DNA of 64,000 nt, taken from assembly GCF_021228235.1 (NCBI RefSeq), contig NZ_JAJQRG010000008.1, forward strand, positions 1 to 64,000. The letters run 5' to 3'. This document shows, in pieces, positions 26,185 through 35,171 of the stretch (positions are counted from its first letter, which is position 1; each line of letters begins with the position of its first letter). This stretch comes from Pseudophaeobacter flagellatus. GTDB lineage: Bacteria > Pseudomonadota > Alphaproteobacteria > Rhodobacterales > Rhodobacteraceae. The position numbers and the translations under genes were made by a program. The notes beneath the pieces are model-generated. The model ran no database searches and was not told the origin of the DNA. It saw nothing but the letters and a program-made list of their open reading frames with translations.

Positions 26185-26981
26185 TATACCCTCCCCATCG
26201 CAAAACCTTTTGCGATATAGTTGCGGACGAACCAGATGACGATGGCGCCCGGAATGATTGTCAATGTGCCCGCCGCCGCCAAGAGGCCCAATTCGTAGCC
26301 GGCACTTGATGCGGTTTTGGTCATGGTCGCGGCGATGGGTTTTGCCGCCACGGCTGTCAGGGTTTTGGCCAAGAGCAGTTCAACCCAGGAGAACATGAAG
26401 CAGAAGAAGGCGGCAACGCCGACGCCTGCCTTGATCGAGGGAATGAAGATGGTGCCAAAGAAGCGGGGAAAGGAATAGCCGTCCACATAGGCGGTTTCGT
26501 CCAGCTCCTTGGGGATGCCGCCCATGAAGCCTTCGAGGATCCAGACTGCGAGCGGGATGTTGAACAGGCAATGCGCCAGGGCCACCGCGAGGTGCGTGTC
26601 AAAGATCCCCACAGCGGAATAGAGCTGAAAGAAGGGCAGGGCAAAGACCGCTGCGGGGGCCATCCGGTTGGTCAGCAGCCAGAAGAACAGCTGCTTGTCG
26701 CCTAGAAAGCGGTAGCGCGAAAACGCATAGGCCGCAGGCAGGGCCACGGCGACCGAGATCACCGTGTTGATGCTGACGTAGAGGATCGAGTTGATATAGC
26801 CCCAGTACCAGGTCGGATCGGTGAAGATGGTGACATAGTTCTCCAGGGTGAAGGTTTGCGGGAACAGCGAGAAGCCCGAGAGGATTTCATTTGTTGTCTT
26901 GAAGCTCATCGCGACCAACCAGTAGATCGGCAGCATCAGGAAGAGGATATAGACAATCGGGATAATGGATCGTTTTTGCAT
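26184..26981 (-). CDS. glpQ: glycerol ABC transporter permease (GlpQ-like)
   Basis: A 265-residue MalG-class permease with six hydrophobic segments and the EAA-type loop DETAYVDGYSFPRFFGTIFIPSI. It follows glpP after 13 bases. The combination with two different ATPases, a second permease, DUF2160 and a large binding protein identifies the glycerol importer rather than a generic sugar system. Confidence 0.88.
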   Translation of the reverse strand: MQKRSIIPIVYILFLMLPIYWLVAMSFKTTNEILSGFSLFPQTFTLENYVTIFTDPTWYWGYINSILYVSINTVISVAVALPAAYAFSRYRFLGDKQLFFWLLTNRMAPAAVFALPFFQLYSAVGIFDTHLAVALAHCLFNIPLAVWILEGFMGGIPKELDETAYVDGYSFPRFFGTIFIPSIKAGVGVAAFFCFMFSWVELLLAKTLTAVAAKPIAATMTKTASSAGYELGLLAAAGTLTIIPGAIVIWFVRNYIAKGFAMGRV

Positions 26982-26994
26982 CTGTCGATCCTCC

Positions 26995-27854
26995 TTAATT
27001 CAGGTCGTCTTTGGTCATCAGCGTGTAGAACAGCCAAGAGACCAGAAGCGTGATTGCGAAATAGATGAGCGACATGGCGGCGGCGGGGCCAAGGTCAAAC
27101 TGGCCCAGGGCGATTTTCACCAGATCAATCGACAACAGCGTGGTGGAGTTGCCAGGGCCACCACCGGTGAGCACAAATGGCTCGGTGTAGATGTTGAAAC
27201 TGTCCATAAAGCGCAACAGGATGGCGATGGTGAGGACGGTTTTCATCTTGGGCAGCTGGATGAACCGGAACACTGCCCAGTTGGAGGCTCCGTCGATCTT
27301 GGCCGCCTGATAATAGGCATCCGGGATCGACACCAGGCCTGCATAGGCCAAGAGCACCACCAGCGAGGTCCAGTGCCAGACATCCATGGTGACGATGGTC
27401 ACCCAGGCCGCCAGGGGGTTCTGGGTCATGTCATAAGAAATGCCTAGCACGTGATTGAGGAAATACCCCAAGAGGCCAATGTCCGGCAGGGTAAAGATAT
27501 TCCACATCGCGCCAACTACATTCCAGGGGATCAGCATCGGCAGCGCCATGGTAACCAGACAGACCGGCACCCAAAACCCTTTGCGCGGCATCGACAGGGC
27601 GATGATAATGCCCAGCGGCACCTCGATGATCAGGATCAGAAAGGTGAACAGGAACTGACGCCCCAGCGCCGCATGAAAGCGGTCAGAGCGCAGGATCTGT
27701 TCGAACCAGTCGAGGCCCTGCCAGAAAAAGACATTGTCGCCAAAGGTTTCCTGTACTGAGTAGTTTACCACCGTCATCATCGGGATCAGCGCGTTGAAGG
27801 CGACCAACACCAGAACGGGCAGCACAAAGAACCAGGCTTTTTGGTTTTCGGTTT

Positions 27855-27858
<4 letters not shown>
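26995..27858 (-). CDS. glpP: glycerol ABC transporter permease (GlpP-like)
   Basis: A 287-residue MalF-class permease with six predicted helices and the coupling loop YYQAAKIDGASNWAVFRFIQLP. The start overlaps the end of the second ATPase gene (ATGA). Confidence 0.89.
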
Positions 27859-28949
<1,091 letters not shown>

Positions 28950-28958
28950 TCTTGAGCC

Positions 28959-30050
28959 TCAGGCTGCGCGGGAGCCATCGGGTGCAAAGAAGTAGCACGC
29001 CGAAGGGTCCATATAGAAATCATGCATTTCGCCAATCTTGTAGGGGTGAACCCCCGCCGAGAGGGATACCCAGTTGGCCTGGGCTTCGCCGCCTGCGGTG
29101 CCGCCAAGGCCAAGATCGAAATGCGCAGAACTTTCCGAGCCTGACAGCTCGGTCACCTGTACCCGGCCATCAAGGCGCACAGAGGCCTTTTCGCTGGCGC
29201 TGGGTAGGACGTGATAGGGCCGGATGGCGATGGAATAGCTGCCATCGCGCAGACCCGCAGCAGCGCCGTCCAGTTGCCACTGCACATCGGGGCCCAAACG
29301 GGCGGTGGTGCCTTCTTTGGTCACCGTTGCGGTATTGATCGGCGGGTCCGAAAACACCCGCGCCGCATCCAGATTGCCGGGGTCGCGGTAGATTTTAGCA
29401 GTTGTGCCAAATTGGCTGACGCGCCCGTCGCGCATCAAGGCGGTGCGCCCGCCCAACAGCAGTGCCTCTTCCGGTTCCGAGGTGGCATAGACCACCACGG
29501 CACCGCGCCCGGCAAAAAGCTCGGGCAGCTGGTCGCGCAGCTCTTCGCGCAGTTTGTAGTCAAGGTTGGCCAGCGGTTCATCCAGGAAAACCGCTCGGCT
29601 TTCCTTGGCGATGGCGCGGGCCAGGGCGCAGCGCTGCTGCTGGCCACCGGATAATTCATGCGGGCGGCGGTGCAGCATCGGTTTGAGCTGCAGGATCGCG
29701 GCGGCCTCGGCCACCCGATCTTCGATCTCGGATTTTGCCATTCCAGCCACTTTCAGTGGCGACGCGATGTTCTCGTAGACCGTCATATGCGGGTAATTGA
29801 TGAAAAACTGGTGCACCAGACTGATGTTGCGCTTCTGCGTGCTAAGCCGGGAGATATCCTCTCCCTCCATCAGCACCTGTCCGCTGGCCATCGGGTCCAG
29901 CCCGGCCATCAGTTTGATCAATGAGGTCTTGCCCGACCCGGTGGCGCCCAAAAGGACGTTGAAGTGACCCGGCTCAAGCACCAGCGAGGTGTCCTTGATA
30001 TGCTCAATCGCGCCGACGCGCTTGGTCACGTTTCTTAGTTCAAGTGCCAT
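28959..30050 (-). CDS. glpS: glycerol ABC transporter ATPase 1 (GlpS-like)
   Basis: A 363-residue MalK-class ATPase with canonical motifs: GATGSGKTS, LSGGQQQRCALARA, FLDEPLANLDYKLREEL. The C-terminal regulatory OB fold is present. The ATG at 30050 directly before LELRNVTKRVG is chosen; 38 more upstream codons are open but lie in a hairpin-rich spacer. A 180-base gap separates it from the binding-protein gene. Confidence 0.9.
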   Translation of the reverse strand: MALELRNVTKRVGAIEHIKDTSLVLEPGHFNVLLGATGSGKTSLIKLMAGLDPMASGQVLMEGEDISRLSTQKRNISLVHQFFINYPHMTVYENIASPLKVAGMAKSEIEDRVAEAAAILQLKPMLHRRPHELSGGQQQRCALARAIAKESRAVFLDEPLANLDYKLREELRDQLPELFAGRGAVVVYATSEPEEALLLGGRTALMRDGRVSQFGTTAKIYRDPGNLDAARVFSDPPINTATVTKEGTTARLGPDVQWQLDGAAAGLRDGSYSIAIRPYHVLPSASEKASVRLDGRVQVTELSGSESSAHFDLGLGGTAGGEAQANWVSLSAGVHPYKIGEMHDFYMDPSACYFFAPDGSRAA

Positions 30051-30181
30051 CGTTATTTGACTTTCCGGCAGCTGCGACCGCACCGCTTGCCCCTTGATCA
30101 GGGCCGGCGTGGGGCAGGTCTCTGTGTCCGCATAAGGGGAGAAAGAACCCCGAAACTTTGCCAAGGCAAGGCTCCGGGGCA

Positions 30182-30217
30182 GGTATCGGGCCAGATACCG
30201 AAGGGGATCCGGCCCGA
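30182..30217. promoter_or_regulatory. alternative hairpins between binding protein and ATPase genes
   Basis: GGTATC/GATACC around six bases (30182-30199) competes with TCGGGCC/GGCCCGA (30186-30217). Such a structure after the first gene of a transporter operon commonly partially terminates or protects the mRNA, raising binding protein over membrane components. That role is inferred from position only. Confidence 0.4.
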
Positions 30218-30230
30218 CGGGGAGGAGCCG

Positions 30231-31964
30231 TTACTGCGAGGCCCAGCGGGCGACCAGATCGTCATAGTTGACGGTCTGACCTGCAGGTTTTTCGTTCTCC
30301 AGCGGTGGCTTGGCGCCGCCATTGGCATACCACCATTCGGCGTCTTTTTCCTCGTTCAGACGTGGGCCGCAGCCGCCGTAGATTTCTGCCTGCTCATCTG
30401 CACGCTGCATCCGGGCCATGGTGATGTCCATTTCCTGGGCGAGACGGTTCATGGCTTCCTGTGGGGTAAAGGCACCGGAGTTCACGTCACCAATCTGTTG
30501 CCACCAGATCTGGGCCAGCTTTGGATAGTCGGGCACGTTCACACCAGTTGGCGACCAGGCCACACGATCTGGCGAACGGTAGAATTCTACCAGCCCACCC
30601 AGGTTTTCAGCCCGCTCCGAGAAGCTCTCGTGGTTGACCGAGCTGTCACGAATGAAGGTCAGACCCACATGGGACTTCTTCACGTCGACAGTTTTGGACA
30701 CAACAAACTGAGCATAAAGCCAGGCTGCCTGCGAACGCTCCAGCGGGGTCGACTTGAGGAAGGTCCAGGAGCCAACATCCTGATAGCCAACCTTCTGGCC
30801 TTCTTCCCAGTAGGGGCCATGTGGGCTCGGCGCCATCCGCCACAGCGGCTTGCCAGCTTCGTCGACGGTGTTGTTGCCTTCGGACTGCGGCTTTACCATA
30901 TCGGCGGTAAAGGCGGTGTACCAAAAGATCTGCTGGGCAACATTGCCCTGCGCCAAGGCTGGCAGCGACTGATAAAAGTCATAAGACGCCGCACCGGGAG
31001 GTGCGTATTTGCGCAGCCATTCGTCCCATTTGCGGATCGCATAAACCGCTGCCGGACCGTTTGCAGCACCGCCACGGGTGACAGATGCGCCAACCGGGTT
31101 ACAGGTGCCGGCTTCCATGCGGATGCCCCATTCGTCGATTGGTACGCCGTTTGGTTCACCTTTGGAACCCGCGCCTGCCATGGACAGCCAGGCATCCGTC
31201 ATTCGCCAGCCAAGATCAGGCGCACGTTTGCCGTAATCCATATGACCATAGATCGCTGTGCCGTCGATTTCTTTCACGTCTTCGCTAAAGAATTCGGCGA
31301 TGTCCTCATAGGCAGACCAGTTGACTGGAACGCCCAGGTCATAGCCATATTTTGCCTTGAAGGCCTCTTGCAGGTCGGCGCGGTCAAACCAGTCTTTGCG
31401 AAACCAGTAGAGGTTGGCAAATTGCTGGTCAGGCAGCTGATACAGATCACCATCGGGACCGGTGGTGAACTGGGTGCCCATGAAATCGTCAAGGTCTAGG
31501 CCGGGGTTGGTCACTGACTTGAAATCACCCGCCATCATATCCGTCAGGTTATGGGCCAGCTGCAGTCGCGAGTGGGTGCCGATCAGATCCGAGTCATTGA
31601 CATAGGCATCATACAGATTACGCTGTGTCTGCATCTGGGTCTGAACCGCCTGCACCACTTCGCCTTCGCCGAGGATCTGGTGATTAACCTTGATCCCGGT
31701 GATTTCTTCAAAGGCTTTGGTCAGAACTTCCGACTCGTAAGAATGCGTCGGGATGCCCTCGGAGAGCACGTTGATCTCCATACCTTTGAAGGGCTCCGCG
31801 GCGGTCATGAACCACTGCATCTCGCTCATCTGTTCGTCTTTGGTCAGGACCGAGGGCTGAAACTCCTCATCGATCCATTTAAGTGCGGCTGCTTCATCGG
31901 CATAAACCGCCTGTCCCGCAGCCACGGCGCATACCGCTGCTGCGGACAAAAGATACCTGCGCAT
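30231..31964 (-). CDS. glpV: glycerol ABC transporter binding protein (GlpV-like)
   Basis: A 577-residue periplasmic protein with signal peptide MRRYLLSAAAVCAVAAGQAVYA. It is far longer than ordinary sugar binders, and the blocks EGIPTHSYESEVLTKAFEEITG and WGIRMEAGTCNPVGASVTRGG match the binding protein of glycerol importers. In rhizobia glpV is last in the operon; here it is first. It is preceded by GGGAGGG and by a promoter region with an inverted repeat. Confidence 0.9.
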   Translation of the reverse strand: MRRYLLSAAAVCAVAAGQAVYADEAAALKWIDEEFQPSVLTKDEQMSEMQWFMTAAEPFKGMEINVLSEGIPTHSYESEVLTKAFEEITGIKVNHQILGEGEVVQAVQTQMQTQRNLYDAYVNDSDLIGTHSRLQLAHNLTDMMAGDFKSVTNPGLDLDDFMGTQFTTGPDGDLYQLPDQQFANLYWFRKDWFDRADLQEAFKAKYGYDLGVPVNWSAYEDIAEFFSEDVKEIDGTAIYGHMDYGKRAPDLGWRMTDAWLSMAGAGSKGEPNGVPIDEWGIRMEAGTCNPVGASVTRGGAANGPAAVYAIRKWDEWLRKYAPPGAASYDFYQSLPALAQGNVAQQIFWYTAFTADMVKPQSEGNNTVDEAGKPLWRMAPSPHGPYWEEGQKVGYQDVGSWTFLKSTPLERSQAAWLYAQFVVSKTVDVKKSHVGLTFIRDSSVNHESFSERAENLGGLVEFYRSPDRVAWSPTGVNVPDYPKLAQIWWQQIGDVNSGAFTPQEAMNRLAQEMDITMARMQRADEQAEIYGGCGPRLNEEKDAEWWYANGGAKPPLENEKPAGQTVNYDDLVARWASQ

Positions 31965-32050
31965 CTTTTCCCTCCCTAAAAGTCTGTAAGGCCAGCTACG
32001 TTCTTTCGCATCTGACTGCTATTTAGCTTTCATGTTGGCGACACAGTTGT

Positions 32051-32070
32051 CAAACTAATTTTTTAGTTTG
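32051..32070. promoter_or_regulatory. inverted repeat in the glycerol operon promoter region
   Basis: CAAACTAATTTTTTAGTTTG has 8-bp arms around TTTT, about 87 bases upstream of the glpV start. It could be a regulator site, for instance for a DeoR-type GlpR, but no regulator gene is adjacent. No gene was seen between 31965 and 32172. Confidence 0.5.
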
Positions 32071-32172
32071 TTTTATTGTGCTGAAATATAATGGTTTTTC
32101 CGAATGCACTATGGTGGAGTGCGGCTTTTCACACTTGGACATAGATATCTGCAGCAAACGGTTTTGGGCCGT

Positions 32173-32206
32173 CTAGAGGCCAAGCGCGGGGGCGTGGGGC
32201 CTCTAG
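32173..32206. repeat. 9-bp inverted repeat at the prophage right edge
   Basis: CTAGAGGCC and GGCCTCTAG form perfect arms over a GC-rich 16-base loop. It lies between the terminator of the phage cassette and the glycerol operon promoter, near the expected right end of the prophage. It may be a second terminator or a trace of the element end. Confidence 0.45.
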
Positions 32207-32230
32207 GCGGCGTTTAAACCGGGGGCGTGT

Positions 32231-32254
32231 AAAGGGGCCTTAAACGGCCCCTTT
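32231..32254 (-). terminator. terminator of the phage cassette
   Basis: AAAGGGGCC and GGCCCCTTT make a perfect 9-bp stem around a 6-base loop, 16 bases past the stop of the last cassette gene. Nearly the same sequence, including the flanking TTTATGYGTCTT, recurs at 44716-44750. Confidence 0.75.
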
Positions 32255-32269
32255 ATGCGTCTTGAACGG

Positions 32270-32899
32270 TCAGGTGCGCCTACAGGCGTTTTCCGTCTCG
32301 AAGCCATGCGCGATGGTCCGCGCGGTTGTGAGCCATTCATCTGTCGGCAGGGCGCGCGGTCTGGTGCAGATGCAAAGTGACCCGCCAAACGCGAAGTCAG
32401 ATCGTCGGCACAGCAATGCCTCGTTCTGGCAAATCCTATCCTGGATGAACCACCCGTCAGGCAGCCCGTCCGTGATGATCCTGTCATTGAAGCGCGGCGC
32501 GGGCATGGAGCCTTCTGTTGTCTTGATGGGGCGAAGCAGTTCCCGTGAGTGATTTCTTTCTGTGCTGCGCCAAGCTGCGGGTGTGTCGGGAGTGCTGGAT
32601 GCCGGTCTCTGGCCGTTGTAGGGGCAGTCGGGCCTGCCATCCGTGGCGCGGCGGTTGCGGGTGCCAGCCTTATGGGCAGTTGCGGTCCAGGCGGTAATGG
32701 CGTCAAAGAAAGTGCCGGCGCTTGCCTTGATGCCGTGCAATTCGGCGCGGTGGGTCAGGTTTTCGGGTTCCCACCAGTCCAGTGGATCACCGCTGGGCGG
32801 GGTCAGGCTGCCGCCGAGATCCTGAAACCGCAGAATTTTGCAACGGCCCTGTTTAGCGGTGATTTCCGCCGCGACTGCGGCCAGACTGTTTGGGGGCAT
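32270..32899 (-). CDS. phage-cassette protein of unknown function
   Basis: A 209-residue protein, last gene of the cassette, with a strong GGGAGGG ribosome site before the ATG. Visible features are PLDWWEPENLTHRAELHGIK, several tryptophans and cysteines (CRRSDFAFGGSLCICTRP), and a Ser/Thr/Pro-rich middle. No signal peptide or membrane segment. I recognise no family. It sits 82 bases after the formyltransferase and is followed by the terminator, so it is probably co-expressed with the presumed modification genes. Confidence 0.6.
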   Translation of the reverse strand: MPPNSLAAVAAEITAKQGRCKILRFQDLGGSLTPPSGDPLDWWEPENLTHRAELHGIKASAGTFFDAITAWTATAHKAGTRNRRATDGRPDCPYNGQRPASSTPDTPAAWRSTERNHSRELLRPIKTTEGSMPAPRFNDRIITDGLPDGWFIQDRICQNEALLCRRSDFAFGGSLCICTRPRALPTDEWLTTARTIAHGFETENACRRT

Positions 32900-32954
32900 G
32901 GCGCGCCCTCCCTTTTTAGGATTCTGTAAGCCCAGTTTAAAAACCGGGATTTCT

Positions 32955-32980
32955 AGAAAAACCCGCAAGTCGTTTTGCGC
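32955..32980 (-). repeat. 26-base phage element, copy A
   Basis: Reads on the minus strand GCGCAAAACGACTTGCGGGT followed by TTTTCT and begins directly after the formyltransferase stop codon. It matches copy B (35145-35170) at 23 of 26 bases in the same orientation and the same place relative to a stop codon. It may be a small terminator-like hairpin or a phage promoter element. Confidence 0.6.
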
Positions 32981-33544
32981 CTATGGGGGATGGGTAACCG
33001 CCCCCGCCCCTTGGACCAGCAGATCCGCCCCCAGCGGTGCCAAGGCCCGTTTCCAAAGCTGCAGGGCCGTTTCCCCCGGCAAGATCTGGATGCGCCCTTG
33101 GAGCCTCTGCCCGCCCGCGATAACCACCGGCCCACCGTCGACCTGATCGGTGAGCCAGTAGACCGTGCCCCCGGTCATGCGCTGGCCATCGGCCAGGCAA
33201 TCGCGGATCGCGTGGCGGCCTGGGTAGTCGGGCAGCAGCGAGGGGTGATAGCCGATGGCCCCCAACCGGGCCAGGCGGATGAACCAGCTGGGCAGGATGC
33301 GGAAGGAATGGGCGGAGAGGATCAGATCGGGGCTCCAGGGCAGATCCGCACCGATAAGGGGCACGCGGCGGTCCTTGACTGTGTAGCGCAGGCCAAGGCA
33401 GTCAGCGGCGGCGATGGCTGTGCGTTCCCCCGGTTCGGTAATCAGGCAGGCCTCAAAGCCCGCTTCGGTGAGGCGCACCAACATCTCGGCGGCGAGCCAG
33501 GAACAGCCGATCACGGCAATGCGGCGGGGGCTATTCTTCGACAT
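32981..33544 (-). CDS. phage formyltransferase-fold protein
   Basis: A 187-residue protein with the formyl-THF transferase core: IAVIGCSWLAAEMLVRL, then GAIGYHPSLLPDYPGRHAIR and VTGGTVYW-like TGGTVYWLTDQVDGGPV. The catalytic His (H100) and Asp (D136) of the PurN/Fmt family are present, but the Asn normally two residues before the His is Gly (IGYH instead of INIH), as I recall for several phage relatives. The start overlaps the end of the ABC-GNAT gene. The acceptor is unknown; a nucleobase or base adduct is an inference from the cassette. Confidence 0.82.
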   Translation of the reverse strand: MSKNSPRRIAVIGCSWLAAEMLVRLTEAGFEACLITEPGERTAIAAADCLGLRYTVKDRRVPLIGADLPWSPDLILSAHSFRILPSWFIRLARLGAIGYHPSLLPDYPGRHAIRDCLADGQRMTGGTVYWLTDQVDGGPVVIAGGQRLQGRIQILPGETALQLWKRALAPLGADLLVQGAGAVTHPP

Positions 33545-34607
33545 ACCGAAACCCCTGCACAGCCCGGAAATGTCCCCCGAGTTTGCCGACTATTCCTTTC
33601 TTGCGTGTCGCCTTACACCACAGCACCGCCGAGGTTTGGTGCCACTGGGGCTGGTTGCGTAGCGCAGCAGCCAGTCCGGGGTGGGAGGTATGGAACAGCG
33701 TCGGCAGGGGCTTGTCGTAGCGGTTTACCCCACGCCGCCACAGCGCCGCCAGCTCATTGAGAAAGCGCAAGCCGAGACCCGCCCCTTGCCATTCCGGCAT
33801 GATCACCAGGCGGCAGGCCCGCGCCTCGGTCAGACCGGGGCGCGGGCTGAAGGCGATATGCGCTACGGGCTGGCCATCGACAAAGCCGACATAGTAGTCG
33901 GCCGCCACCATGCGCGGCAGCTTCAGGTAGTGATGCGGCTCAAACAGGGGCCAGTAGGAACCATCGGTCTTGTGAATGTCCATTGTGAGGCTGGGGGCAC
34001 GTCGAAGACGCCTCCATTTAAACTCGGCCGAGCGGGTGTCGATGACCCAATCCGGCTGCAACCAGGGCACCACATCTTCGTGGCAGGTGACCCCGACAAA
34101 CTGGCCCGCCCCCCGGCGCCATCCCTTGGCAAAGGCGGCGGCCCCGATCTGGGCCACCCGTCGGTCGATGGTCGAAGTGAACTCATCCAGGACAGCCAAT
34201 TTAGGGCGCTCGCACAGAAGCCGTGCCAGCCCGGCACGGAACTGTTCGCCATTGGACAGGCAATGGAAGGGGCGCAGCCAGCTTGGCACGGTGCCCAGCC
34301 CCACAGCGGCCAGGGTGGCGGTGACCTGATCCATCTCCGCCTCGGGCGCGATGGCGTCGATCAGGGCCGCGTCCTTGGGCCAGCGCGGGGCGCGGTCAAA
34401 GCGTTTGCCGAACAGGGCACGGGCGAGAGAGGTCTTGCCGGTGCCGGATGGGCCGACGATCAGCCCGACCTGCCAGGGCTGCGCGGCAAGATCCGCGTCA
34501 ATGCTCAGGCGAAAGTCCGCGTCGCCTTCCACATTGAACATGCTGGACACGCGGGCGGCACGGTAGGTTGCAGGGATGGGGGCGGGGTGGTGGATTTCAA
34601 CCTTCAT
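33531..34607 (-). CDS. ABC ATPase fused to a GNAT domain, Mom-like context
   Basis: A 358-residue fusion. Residues 40-190 are an ABC-type ATPase: GPSGTGKTS (52-60), signature LSNGEQFRAGLARLL (117-131), Walker B LAVLDEFTSTID and an H-loop in VTCHEDVV. Residues 230-340 form a GNAT fold: YVGFVDGQPVAHIAF, then the acyl-CoA loop RLVIMPEWQGAGLGLRF (266-282). There are no membrane segments, so this is not a transporter. Mu Mom, also GNAT-fold, modifies adenine in DNA and is controlled by Com; a Com-like gene lies just upstream. A DNA-modifying role is therefore plausible but unproven. Confidence 0.8.
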   Translation of the reverse strand: MKVEIHHPAPIPATYRAARVSSMFNVEGDADFRLSIDADLAAQPWQVGLIVGPSGTGKTSLARALFGKRFDRAPRWPKDAALIDAIAPEAEMDQVTATLAAVGLGTVPSWLRPFHCLSNGEQFRAGLARLLCERPKLAVLDEFTSTIDRRVAQIGAAAFAKGWRRGAGQFVGVTCHEDVVPWLQPDWVIDTRSAEFKWRRLRRAPSLTMDIHKTDGSYWPLFEPHHYLKLPRMVAADYYVGFVDGQPVAHIAFSPRPGLTEARACRLVIMPEWQGAGLGLRFLNELAALWRRGVNRYDKPLPTLFHTSHPGLAAALRNQPQWHQTSAVLWCKATRKKGIVGKLGGHFRAVQGFRYVEE

Positions 34608-34786
34608 GTGTTCACCACCTTGCAGCGGTGCCCCTGTGCCTTCAGCGCCTCAAAGAGCACGGCCTGGGCGGGTTCGTCCTCGGCCAAGACAATGATGCCG
34701 AACTGCGGTTTATAGCGGTTCCCCTTGGGTTTTCCGGGGGCGCCCTGGGGCAACGGCGGGAGATCGATTTGTTGGGATTTGGGCAT
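34604..34786 (-). CDS. small basic phage protein
   Basis: A 60-residue protein, MPKSQQIDLPPLPQGAPGKP at the start and LAEDEPAQAVLFEALKAQGH near the end, with no known family. It overlaps the Com-like gene at its beginning and the ABC-GNAT gene at its end (ATGA), so translation of all three is coupled. An ATG at 34813 would add nine residues. Confidence 0.65.
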   Translation of the reverse strand: MPKSQQIDLPPLPQGAPGKPKGNRYKPQFGIIVLAEDEPAQAVLFEALKAQGHRCKVVNT

Positions 34787-34967
34787 TTTGGCCCTCCTGT
34801 CCTTTGCGCTCATCAGGCGGGCGCTTGGGGGAAGGGCTCGGGGGCCTCAAAACATTATGTGCCTTGCATCTTGGGCACTTGATTGCCAGCAGCCCGGAAA
34901 GGGCTTGAGGCTCGAATTTAAATAACAATTTGCGGCACTCGCCGCAACGCTGCTCTTGCAGGAACAA
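34710..34967 (-). CDS. com: Com-like zinc finger regulator
   Basis: An 85-residue protein with a four-cysteine zinc ribbon in its first half: RCGECRKLLFK (Cys 8 and 11) and LAIKCPRCKAHNVLRP (Cys 31 and 34). The spacing and sequence match Mu Com, which opens the mom mRNA for translation. The second half is Pro/Arg/Lys-rich and overlaps the next gene. It starts with TTG behind a GGAG site; there is no in-frame ATG. It is the first gene of the cassette. Confidence 0.78.
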   Translation of the reverse strand: MFLQEQRCGECRKLLFKFEPQALSGLLAIKCPRCKAHNVLRPPSPSPKRPPDERKGQEGQNAQIPTNRSPAVAPGRPRKTQGEPL

Positions 34968-35144
34968 GGGGAATCACTCCATTGAGACCGCACCCTCGCG
35001 AGGGGTGGGGCGGCCATGAAGCTTATGCTGGTCGGCGGGGTCAGCGTTTTAATTATGGCCCCGTGTCGGGGGGCGTTGGCGCGCCCCTCGGCCCCCAATC
35101 ACGGCGACCGGGTGCATCCCCTGATTAGCAATGGCCAAGGGGCC

Positions 35145-35170
35145 GGAAAAACCCGCAAGTTGTTTTGTGC
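35145..35170 (-). repeat. 26-base phage element, copy B
   Basis: Minus strand GCACAAAACAACTTGCGGGT followed by TTTTCC, beginning one base after the stop of the GNAT-like gene. See copy A at 32955-32980. The stretch between this element and com (34968-35144) has no gene and probably holds the com promoter. Confidence 0.6.
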
Positions 35171-35171
35171 T

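Noticed and set aside
30057-31499. 480-codon frame antisense to the glycerol binding protein
   Set aside because: A GC-driven shadow of a clearly identified gene; its own translation has no domain signatures.
32051-32070. Terminator instead of operator
   Set aside because: All-AT loop and A/T-rich arms make a weak stem, and it lies upstream of a start codon; kept as a possible operator.
33531-34607. ABC transporter ATPase
   Set aside because: No permease or membrane segment nearby, fused to GNAT, and embedded in phage genes.
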